Shown: positions 1 to 7,508 of the stretch, piece after piece | Numbering within the stretch: position 1 is the first letter of the stretch | Layout: the number at the start of each line of letters is the position of its first letter | Source of the DNA: Bacteroidales bacterium | GTDB lineage: Bacteria > Bacteroidota > Bacteroidia > Bacteroidales > UBA932 | Assembly (NCBI GenBank): GCA_017437125.1 | Contig: JAFSBV010000010.1 | Location: 1 to 64,000, forward strand | Length of the DNA stretch: 64,000 nucleotides | Direction of reading: 5' to 3' | Made by a program: the position numbers and the translations under genes | The notes under the pieces: model-generated | The model's database searches: none | Seen by the model: only the letters and a program-made list of their open reading frames with translations | What the model was told of the DNA's origin: nothing

Positions 1-593
1 GTTGTGAATTGCTTTCGAAATTTTTATCTTTGACAAACTGATAACAACTCTATTGTTAGACTTTGTCTTGGCCTTGATGTTGTGAATTGCTTTCGAAATT
101 TTTATCTTTGACAAACTGATAACAACCAACCTTCTTAACCGACTTCGGGAGCGATGGTTGTGAATTGCTTTCGAAATTTTTATCTTTGACAAACTGATAA
201 CAACCATCTTGATGCTCGCATGAATGTGGGCTCTGTTGTGAATTGCTTTCGAAATTTTTATCTTTGACAAACTGATAACAACTCGACGAGAAGTTGAACG
301 GAGTGCTGGATGGTTGTGAATTGCTTTCGAAATTTTTATCTTTGACAAACTGATAACAACAGAACAGTCGATTTTCCTGTCTATGTCTCAGTTGTGAATT
401 GCTTTCGAAATTTTTATCTTTGACAAACTGATAACAACCGCATATATCGAAGACAAGAAGCTGATGGTGTTGTGAATTGCTTTCGAAATTTTTATCTTTG
501 ACAAACTGATAACAACGGTTTATTTCTGTAGGTAATCCGAATTTAGTTGTGAATTGCTTTCGAAATTTTTATCTTTGACAAACTGATAACAAC
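1..593 (+). CRISPR. Type II-C CRISPR array, 8 repeats, 7 spacers (may continue left of window)
   Basis: Eight identical 48-bp repeats start at 1, 79, 157, 235, 313, 391, 469 and 546. Each begins GTTGTGAATTGCTTTCGAAA and ends CTGATAACAAC. Spacers are 30 bp except the last, which is 29 bp. No repeat shows a base change, and position 1 is the first base of a repeat, so the array probably continues to the left. The crRNA strand is + because the first 23 bases of the repeat pair with the anti-repeat at 7426-7447. Each repeat also holds a Bacteroidota promoter: TTG at repeat bases 2-4, 20 bases, then TATCTTTG at 25-32. It points into the spacer to the right, the same direction. The array converges with cas2. 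I saw no match of any spacer elsewhere in the window. Confidence 0.98.
547..577 (+). promoter_or_regulatory. Repeat-internal promoter (example in the last repeat; the same in all eight)
   Basis: TTG at 547-549 and TATCTTTG at 570-577 are separated by 20 bases, which matches the Bacteroidota housekeeping promoter (TTTG or TTG, 19-21 bases, TAnnTTTG). The transcript would start some 4 to 6 bases past the -7 box, about 12 bases before the spacer. Every spacer could then be transcribed on its own, as is known for type II-C arrays in Neisseria. The promoter reading is inferred from sequence only. Confidence 0.65.
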
Positions 594-642
594 TCAATCT
601 GCGTAATGTTGTGAAAATCATAGGGTTATAGGATGTTATCAG

Positions 643-680
643 AAAATAAAAATCCGACAATATTGTCGGATTTTTATTTT
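643..680. terminator. 38-bp perfect palindrome, bidirectional terminator after the array
   Basis: The left arm 643-661 and right arm 662-680 are exact reverse complements, with core ATCCGACAATATTGTCGGAT and A-rich and T-rich outer arms. As RNA it gives a GC-containing stem followed by a U tract on either strand. It lies 49 bases past the last repeat, so it would end rightward array transcription and could also end the leftward cas transcript. Confidence 0.8.
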
Positions 681-742
681 TACTTATTTTTAATTCTAAA
701 TCTGAATTGTATCTCTTTTGCAGATTATTCTTTATCTTTGTT

Positions 743-936
743 CAGTAGTGTCCGGTTAAAATTCACGGACATCGTTAATAAGTATAAAAAGTACAATTCA
801 AGCCACTATAGAGTGGTATAGGGTTGATAGTTAATTTGTTATCCAATTCAAATCGGTTGAATCGTAAAACTCTTGTAATTAACTTAAATTCAGGATATTA
901 CATCGTGTTATGTCGATTTTTTACCGGACATTAGTG
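743..936. repeat. Small element with imperfect terminal inverted repeats (MITE-like or insertion-sequence remnant)
   Basis: TGTCCGGTTAAAA at 749-761 reappears inverted as TTTTTTACCGGACA at 917-930. The similarity extends weakly a few bases outward on each side. The roughly 190 bp between them is AT-rich and holds no convincing gene. A TATCTTTG box at 733-740 points into it. No clear target-site duplication is visible. With the palindrome at 643-680, this is all I see in the 390-base gap between the array and cas2. It could be a decayed insertion sequence or a non-autonomous transposon; the family is not identified. Confidence 0.45.
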
Positions 937-983
937 AGATTATATTTATAAATCATATTTGGCAGGAGAGCCTCTTTGACCAA

Positions 984-1316
<333 letters not shown>

Positions 1317-2240
1317 TTATAACATAGTCGGATATAGCAATTTACGTCCTTCTCCTTTGAAGCATTTGACCAAAGACGATGTCGTTTGTGATACGGCAAT
1401 CATCAATGGACTTCTTCGTCCGTTTATAATTACTTCAATAACAGGAATATTCAATAATCTGACTTTACTTTTAACGTTAAGCTCTCCGGTGGCATCTTCA
1501 TCCAGAATTTCAGTAACGAGTTTGTCAACATATGGGCGATATGGCTCCATTATATCATCAGCAAGGCAATAGGCATTGTATCTGTTGTGATGATGGATCC
1601 CCAATGTCGGCATGAGCCCGCTTCCGACCAATGCCCTGGCAACAATCGCTCTCAATATGGCATATCCATAATTTAGAAGTCCATTGGGTCCATCTGCATC
1701 ATGTTCTCTGACGAAATATGGATTGTCAGGAAATATGGTCTTCCAATAATATACAGCTGCTCTTGCTTCCATGTTGTCGGTATCACCACTTCGTACTGAT
1801 TCAGACCATTTCAACATATTTTTATGCTCTTCTCCTGTAACATGTTTAAGCACTGCTGCCTGATTCCTGATTTTCGCTTCAATAGTCTGTTGCCAGAGCT
1901 GTTTCCGTAAGGGGAGTGATGAGTCAATCTGACTTCTGAATCGTTCGTTTTGGATAGTATTGCCCGATAAAGGGAGCATCAATCCTACAGGCATTCTCTT
2001 CGAATCACATGTGATCACAGCACAATTATTTTCTAACAATGCCTCCAGTAACCCCTGCGTAATGGTAATCTGCTTGTTGTCAAGAATAATTACACCAAGA
2101 TCTTCAATCGGCACAGTCTTGATAATATCCTCTCCAGAAGGAAGATCGTCATCATCCTTCTGAGGCATTCTGACTACCATCTGTTTCATCTTCATGGACA
2201 GATATGCCGGATTGCCGAAATATAATGTGCGCTTGATCAT
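1317..2240 (-). CDS. cas1: CRISPR-associated endonuclease Cas1 (type II)
   Basis: The 307-residue protein has the type II Cas1 pattern: an N-terminal beta domain (MIKRTLYFGNPAYLS), then a helical domain with GPNGLLNYGYAILRAIVARA and LGIHHHNRYNAY. The metal-binding catalytic set appears complete: E158, a histidine in the H216-H218 run, and E232 in IMEPY, with spacings as in other type II Cas1 proteins. With Cas2 it catalyses spacer integration. It starts 6 bases after the stop of the Bro-N/DinD-like gene, so its ribosome-binding region lies in that gene's last codons. It abuts cas2 directly. The start at 2240 is the only ATG that gives a normal N-terminus. Confidence 0.97.
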   Translation of the reverse strand: MIKRTLYFGNPAYLSMKMKQMVVRMPQKDDDDLPSGEDIIKTVPIEDLGVIILDNKQITITQGLLEALLENNCAVITCDSKRMPVGLMLPLSGNTIQNERFRSQIDSSLPLRKQLWQQTIEAKIRNQAAVLKHVTGEEHKNMLKWSESVRSGDTDNMEARAAVYYWKTIFPDNPYFVREHDADGPNGLLNYGYAILRAIVARALVGSGLMPTLGIHHHNRYNAYCLADDIMEPYRPYVDKLVTEILDEDATGELNVKSKVRLLNIPVIEVIINGRRSPLMIAVSQTTSSLVKCFKGEGRKLLYPTML

Positions 2241-2246
2241 TTTACA

Positions 2247-3086
2247 TCATTGTTCGTCGAATAGGTCATTGTCTATTTTACTGGAGTCAAGGTAGTTAGT
2301 CGGTGAGACTACACTCCTGCCAAGTTCTTTCTCTGTCTGTTCTCTGGCAATACCAGCTACATTACCTCCACGCTTGGCAATCTTCTTACTTTTGTTGAAT
2401 GTATCCGGATTCTCTTTCTGTGAGATTTCCGTTGTGACCCTTTCTCCCAACATGGTGAATATCAGCTCCAGATCGTCCATATGGTCTCGAAGGTTCTCAT
2501 TCTTCTTTGTCAGTCCTTTGATCTCCTTGTATTCTGATGGAGTGATTCCAAATGTTGCTTTTGATATTTCCGCAGTCAGAATCGCATATTCCTTCTCTTT
2601 AGTTATGCCGGTTCTTTTCCATTCGTCTGTCAGATTCTGCCTGATAGCAATGCCTCTTAATCGCTTGTCGATCCATTCTTTAGAATATCCTTTCTGCTCA
2701 TAGATATATTTCATCCTTTCCTGTGCCAGTTCGGGATTCTCAATCTCCAGCAGTCTGTCGTAACCGACTTGTGCAAGCCATTGTTTGAAAGGCTCCGCTT
2801 TCGGTGATGGAACAGATTGAATTATGCGGAATATGGATTTGATATTGGCAGCTAATGTTTTCCTTAATTTACCATTGTCGGTTACCATTGCTACCTGGGG
2901 ACAATTTGTCCCCAGGAATATTGCTAATTCAGAATCTCTCTTCCTCATTTTTTTCAAGTAATCCGTCGGATTGGCAGAATCTGTAAGCGCTCCTATGACA
3001 TCTACCACAGAGAAATACCACTGTTCTTCCTCATCATTCCATATCGACCTGATCCTCTTATCTTGAAATATCTTTACCTCGTTCAT
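2247..3086 (-). CDS. Bro-N / DinD-like protein embedded in the cas operon
   Basis: The 279-residue protein begins with a Bro-N-type domain (about 1-110; WYFSVVDVIGALTDSANPTD is typical, as is SVPSPKAEPFKQWLAQVG just after). It ends in a region resembling E. coli DinD (about 190-270; GLTKKNENLRDHMDDLEL, then KRGGNVAGIAREQTEKELG). Bro-N domains are known from phage antirepressors and bind DNA. DinD is SOS-induced and acts on RecA. The gene lies between cas9 (54 bases upstream) and cas1 (6 bases downstream), on the same strand, in a position normally empty in type II-C operons. The bases GATATTTG (complement of 3130-3137), one mismatch from a -7 box, might give it and cas1-cas2 their own promoter. 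A role in spacer acquisition or its control is inference; it could also be a passenger gene. Confidence 0.85.
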   Translation of the reverse strand: MNEVKIFQDKRIRSIWNDEEEQWYFSVVDVIGALTDSANPTDYLKKMRKRDSELAIFLGTNCPQVAMVTDNGKLRKTLAANIKSIFRIIQSVPSPKAEPFKQWLAQVGYDRLLEIENPELAQERMKYIYEQKGYSKEWIDKRLRGIAIRQNLTDEWKRTGITKEKEYAILTAEISKATFGITPSEYKEIKGLTKKNENLRDHMDDLELIFTMLGERVTTEISQKENPDTFNKSKKIAKRGGNVAGIAREQTEKELGRSVVSPTNYLDSSKIDNDLFDEQ

Positions 3087-3140
3087 AGTGTCTTTTCTTT
3101 ATGTATTACTACTCTTCTGATTATACCTGCAAATATCGAA

Positions 3141-6100
3141 TTATTCTCCAACCTGTACGATCTTACCTAAATGGTTGATTCTTACTTTGACAATTCCTTT
3201 GAGCCCATTAGGATTTTGAATACGTTCCCAGGTGATATTACGCAATTCATTTGAGTTATTATTAACAGTTGTTTCTAGATGATGCCTGAAAACGTAATAG
3301 TCAGATGCCAACTTCTGCACTCTGAACAAATTCGGACTTATTATAGAGTAATTTTCAGGATCCATCAAGTCTATTTCATTAGGGTCGAACCCTGTTGAAG
3401 GATTTGGAAAAGCAAAGTATTCGTTTTGTTTCATGGTGAACATGAACTTCCAACCTTCTTCCTTATTAAAATCTCTGTCAATGACAGGTATTCCGAGATT
3501 GACTCGTGTTACAGCATCAAGGAATGATACTACTTGTTCCTGAAGATTATCATTTCCATCTTTATATATTGCTACGTGATGATTGCTGCCAGTACTAACG
3601 TAGTCGTTAGGAATGAATTCTCCATCACTATTCATAATATATTTACCCTCCTTATCATTTTTTGAATGGAGAGGAACAGCATTGCTCTTTCCGGTTATGG
3701 TAACCTTCTTTATTCTTATGCCTTTCTCTCTATTCAGCCATATAGGATTCTCATCAAGATTTACGAATGCCTTTTTCGGATCACCACCAAATTCTTCCAA
3801 TCTTGCTTCAAGTATCCTTTTTACCTGTCTGTCGATAACCTTGTCAATCTTCAGATCCGGAGTTATCGATTCTCGTTTGGTATATATATCCTCATACCTT
3901 ATAGTCTTGACCTTCGCCGGAACTTGCTCTGAATGAATCTCATCTATAAAGACAGGATTCTTCTCCAGAGTGTTTTTTCCTCCGAATGCCTTCTTCGGAT
4001 CATTGCCGAATTCAGCAAGTCTCCTCAGCAGGGCATTCCTATATTGAACACTAGCAACTGTCGCTATCTTTTCAGCTGTGAAGGAAGGACCTACTTTCTC
4101 CTCCTTGAAAACAGCCTGTTTGATCCTTCCGTAAATTGTCTCATTATGCAACTGACCGCGTGGTGTAAGCTGTACTTTCTTGTTTACTCCACCTTTCTTC
4201 TTCGATATGTTGACATTTCGGGTTGCTACCTTATTCTTGGCTTTAATCGATATCAATATGTTTTCCAAGTGTCTTTTGGCTTCTTTCCGGAATTCATCTA
4301 AAGGCATAGGTGGCATAAAGCGCAGTCTGCTTCTTGAATCGCGGTACATCTGATTCTTTTCTATTGCTCTTACTGCAGCCGCTCTTTGCGATTGAGGCAA
4401 ATCATTAAGATTGAAATCCTTGAGGTCTATGTATTTGCTGTCTTCAACACCTTTGTTGATTCTTGCGTTGAGATTATTCAGATACTGGATGAAACTTCGT
4501 TTTGTGAAGGCAATTGTCAAAGCGTCCATAGCGTGATGTCTATGGTCATTCCTCTTAGTCCAATCCTTGATTTCATAAATACGTCTTCCATCTTTGTCCT
4601 GACGTATGTTTGTCATCCCAAGTTTGTCATATTTATCCCAATTGAGTTCTTTCATAATATCGACCAATTGCCAGTCTTCACGCAACCTGTCTGTTATAGA
4701 GCCAGTTGTAGGTACAACAGAACCGATGACATCTTCAAGCATTTCCTTGGCTTTCTTTGCGATATATTGAGTCTCGCGCAGATCTCTTTCAATAAAACCT
4801 TGAGGAATATCAGCTTCTTTCATCAGGAGTTTGTTCCTCTTTGTCCTGCTTATCGCCTTAATCTTGTAAAGATGTTCTACTTTAGACTCATATTCGGCAA
4901 GATGCTCTTCATTATATTTCTCATTTATAAAATCGAATGCAGTCTTGTTTGATTTCTCGATATTGATACTACGTGATTCAAGTGTTTTATTTGAGAAGGA
5001 GTCGTCAAATAATTTTGCCTGAGGTATGATATGCTCGATGTCAAATTCTTTGCTGAACAGCTTTTCCTGTGGAATGTATGTGTTGGAATAAAGCGTATGA
5101 AAACCATTGTCTTTAAGTTCAAGATAAAGACGATATCTGATGATATCATTCCTGCTTGGATTCTCGACACCAAATTCCTTTTTAAGTATATCTCTATACT
5201 GTTCGTTCTCTTTTGTCGATTTCGCAATGGCATCGGCCATTTCCTTGCGTTCTGTCGCGCTCTTCTTCAGTTCACGGGCCAACTCTATTCTCACTTCGTC
5301 CGGCTTTCCATATACTTTAATGACTTCGTTGACTACATTGACCATCTGGTTGAGGATCTTTTCCACGACCGGATTCCTCAAACTGTTTCTGGGAATAAGC
5401 GTGAGGCATTCTTTGTAAACTTTATTCTCTATTTCTTCTTTCGTAAGTGATTTGGCAGAATGTCTGTATCCAGCATATTCACAAGCAAGACTATATTCGT
5501 TACCTTCTCTCATATGTTCAAGAATCTTGCGCATTGCTTTTGAACTGAGACTGCCATAGTCTGAAGGGAAGGTGACGCCAGCAAGTATCCTGGCGGAATC
5601 CTTATCCATTCCGGTTATCTCGATGATTTTGCTGATAAGTTTTTCATTTCCGGATATAGATTTATCTCCTTCGTATGAATACAGCAGATGCCACAATCTG
5701 AACATAGGCTGCTTTTCAAAAGCATCATCTGGCATTGACGAATCAAATGACAAAAAATCTGTCCTGTATCCTAAAATGGTGAATATCTCGGATACAATAT
5801 GCTCTGAATCTGACGCCGACATTTTGCTGAAATCATATTCGTCATATCCATTGACGGCAATGATTCTTGAATATGCCTTATACAATGATGCTTGTGTGTT
5901 GTTTCCCTCGACTTCTTTGAAGTTCAATGATAATTCCTTATGATTCTTGAACAGGATTTTGAGGACTTCCTTATCAGATAACCTGCCTCTGATGCTCAAT
6001 TCCGCAAATAAGGTCTCCTTTGAATCCTGATCCAGATATTCGCCATTGACTTTCAGGTCATTAAGCCTTTGCCATATTTTGAATTCCTGAAATAATGGGG

Positions 6101-7352
6101 AAGACTTTGGACAAACTTTGAGGCCGACACGTTTGGTCTTCTTTTTCCCGTTTATTTCGATTGTCTTGTCCCAACTTTCAAATTCGCATAAACTTATCAA
6201 ACCTTTCTGACTCTTCAAAGGTCTCTGGTAGAAAATAACTACATCTCTGATCTCCTTTTTAAGTTGTTCTGTCAATTCCGGATGAAAAGATGCCTGCGTC
6301 GCCCAGATCCTTTCAAACTCATCCATATAGTCCTGACGGAAAAATACCTGATTCTTCAAACTGTGGTGCGGGTCGTTCTGAATCCACTGCAACTGCCATT
6401 GTCCCACGGTCATATTCTTGAAATACAACTCTTTACTGCGTTCACTGATGCTTCCAAGATAACCTGATGTATTCTTTATCTGCCCATTGATTTCCTGCAA
6501 TACAACAGCAAGTTGTTCCAGACTGATCTTTTCTTTTACGGCCTTTGCTCTCCATTCATAGTTCTCCTTTAGTAATTCCTTGCCTTTGAAATCTCTTTTC
6601 AGGCCGACAATTTTCCATACTTTCTGACATTCTGCCCAAGTCTGCGACTTGTTTTTCTCATTAAGGGCATCTTTCAGGTTCTCATCAAGCATATCAGGAT
6701 GGAATCCTTTCTGGACTTCCCATATCCTATCGAATTCATTCTGCAAATCGGAGCGGTAGAAGTCCGGAATGCTGAATCTGCCGTCCAGTATTCTGCGATA
6801 TACAAGCAAGCCAGGTGTCAGATTCTTGTCATATAGTTCTTTTGCGATGCTGATTCCATCAACGATATTTCCCTCTTCTTGTGATCCTGCTTTTCTTGAA
6901 CTTTTGTATCCTCTTTTCTTATTCAAGTTTAAAAGCACTCTGGCGAATTCTTCCAAAGTGATCTCGTCAGTAACTGCCTTTGATCTGAGATTCAAGGTCT
7001 GGAATGTAGAATAATTGCCGGTTTCACTTAAGATTGTATCATTATCGATCCAGCCAGCCTCCAATAATATTTTACGTAAAAAGTTTCTTCTGAGTTTGTA
7101 CCTCTGAAGATTTCTTCTCATCCCTCTTGCCTGCGTCCGGGCTGCATTGGGAGAAACGGATTTGCCGGCAGCAAAAAAATCTGCAGGATTCCCCTTTACC
7201 TCTTTACCTTCGCTATTTGTAAAGTTGTCAAATGTTATGGCTCTGACTCCTAATTTGCAGATAGATGATCTTTCCTCGCTGCTCTCTGCCTCGTTGACTA
7301 ATGCCCAACCTATAGAAGCGGTTCCCAAATCAAGTCCTAATATCTTTTTCAT
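3141..7352 (-). CDS. cas9: CRISPR-associated endonuclease Cas9 (large type II-C)
   Basis: This 1403-residue RNA-guided nuclease has all catalytic parts: RuvC-I with D8 (KKILGLDLGTASIGWA), an arginine-rich bridge helix near 70-95 (ARTQARGMRRNLQRYKLRR), RuvC-II with E690 (VRIELAREL), HNH with H774 (FDIEHIIPQ), a downstream asparagine in INIEKSNKT, and RuvC-III with HHAMDAL, D943. It should cut DNA matching a spacer next to a PAM. It is longer than Neisseria or Campylobacter Cas9 but normal for Bacteroidota type II-C. Two internal duplications are visible: about 130-222 against 274-362 in the recognition lobe, and EFG-DPKKAF units near 1108 and 1182. It is first in the operon cas9, Bro-N/DinD, cas1, cas2, with the tracrRNA gene just upstream on the other strand. 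No strong promoter is visible; TAAATTTA on the minus strand near 7376-7383 is a weak candidate. Confidence 0.98.
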   Translation of the reverse strand: MKKILGLDLGTASIGWALVNEAESSEERSSICKLGVRAITFDNFTNSEGKEVKGNPADFFAAGKSVSPNAARTQARGMRRNLQRYKLRRNFLRKILLEAGWIDNDTILSETGNYSTFQTLNLRSKAVTDEITLEEFARVLLNLNKKRGYKSSRKAGSQEEGNIVDGISIAKELYDKNLTPGLLVYRRILDGRFSIPDFYRSDLQNEFDRIWEVQKGFHPDMLDENLKDALNEKNKSQTWAECQKVWKIVGLKRDFKGKELLKENYEWRAKAVKEKISLEQLAVVLQEINGQIKNTSGYLGSISERSKELYFKNMTVGQWQLQWIQNDPHHSLKNQVFFRQDYMDEFERIWATQASFHPELTEQLKKEIRDVVIFYQRPLKSQKGLISLCEFESWDKTIEINGKKKTKRVGLKVCPKSSPLFQEFKIWQRLNDLKVNGEYLDQDSKETLFAELSIRGRLSDKEVLKILFKNHKELSLNFKEVEGNNTQASLYKAYSRIIAVNGYDEYDFSKMSASDSEHIVSEIFTILGYRTDFLSFDSSMPDDAFEKQPMFRLWHLLYSYEGDKSISGNEKLISKIIEITGMDKDSARILAGVTFPSDYGSLSSKAMRKILEHMREGNEYSLACEYAGYRHSAKSLTKEEIENKVYKECLTLIPRNSLRNPVVEKILNQMVNVVNEVIKVYGKPDEVRIELARELKKSATERKEMADAIAKSTKENEQYRDILKKEFGVENPSRNDIIRYRLYLELKDNGFHTLYSNTYIPQEKLFSKEFDIEHIIPQAKLFDDSFSNKTLESRSINIEKSNKTAFDFINEKYNEEHLAEYESKVEHLYKIKAISRTKRNKLLMKEADIPQGFIERDLRETQYIAKKAKEMLEDVIGSVVPTTGSITDRLREDWQLVDIMKELNWDKYDKLGMTNIRQDKDGRRIYEIKDWTKRNDHRHHAMDALTIAFTKRSFIQYLNNLNARINKGVEDSKYIDLKDFNLNDLPQSQRAAAVRAIEKNQMYRDSRSRLRFMPPMPLDEFRKEAKRHLENILISIKAKNKVATRNVNISKKKGGVNKKVQLTPRGQLHNETIYGRIKQAVFKEEKVGPSFTAEKIATVASVQYRNALLRRLAEFGNDPKKAFGGKNTLEKNPVFIDEIHSEQVPAKVKTIRYEDIYTKRESITPDLKIDKVIDRQVKRILEARLEEFGGDPKKAFVNLDENPIWLNREKGIRIKKVTITGKSNAVPLHSKNDKEGKYIMNSDGEFIPNDYVSTGSNHHVAIYKDGNDNLQEQVVSFLDAVTRVNLGIPVIDRDFNKEEGWKFMFTMKQNEYFAFPNPSTGFDPNEIDLMDPENYSIISPNLFRVQKLASDYYVFRHHLETTVNNNSNELRNITWERIQNPNGLKGIVKVRINHLGKIVQVGE

Positions 7353-7392
7353 AGAATTGTAGAATGTTTTTCACGTAAATTTAAAGTTTCTC

Positions 7393-7422
7393 TTGTTTGT
7401 CTGAAACGAATCACTATCTTTG
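7393..7422 (+). promoter_or_regulatory. tracrRNA promoter
   Basis: TTG at 7393-7395, 19 bases, then TATCTTTG at 7415-7422. This matches the Bacteroidota promoter and uses the same -7 box as the CRISPR repeat. The predicted start falls at about 7426-7428, at the first base of the anti-repeat. Confidence 0.75.
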
Positions 7423-7425
7423 CAG

Positions 7426-7508
7426 AAATTTCGAAGCAATTCACAATAAGGATTATTCCGTTGTGAAAACATTTAAAGTGGGGCCTTAGGGTCTCGCTTT
7501 CTGTTTAA
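7426..7508 (+). ncRNA. tracrRNA
   Basis: Bases 7426-7447 are the anti-repeat: they pair with the first 23 bases of the repeat over 22 positions, with one bulged base and one G-U pair. Next comes a short hairpin (GGA-TTAT-TCC, about 7450-7459), the linker GTTGTGAAAACATTT, and an 11-bp hairpin, 7475-7485 with 7490-7500 and loop TTAG, including G-U pairs, then a short T-rich stretch. This order matches known type II-C tracrRNAs. Polarity is opposite to cas9. The last hairpin lies entirely inside the 3' end of the WYL gene, antisense to it. The 3' end is estimated. Confidence 0.88.

Noticed and set aside
1..593. Self-targeting spacers against genes in this window
   Set aside because: Reading each spacer on both strands, I saw no long match elsewhere in the window; a full genome and phage search was not possible.
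608..615. A ninth, degenerate CRISPR repeat starting GTTGTGAA
   Set aside because: Only eight bases match, the gap from the last repeat is 14 bases instead of 30, and the rest of the repeat is absent.
633..821. 62-codon frame after the array
   Set aside because: It begins within the palindrome, crosses the inverted-end element and has AT-rich random composition.
743..936. A functional insertion sequence
   Set aside because: There is no transposase frame between the inverted ends, so only a remnant or non-autonomous element is claimed.
3613..5943. Several open frames of 60 to 190 codons opposite cas9
   Set aside because: They are antisense shadows of cas9 with no recognisable domains and biased composition.
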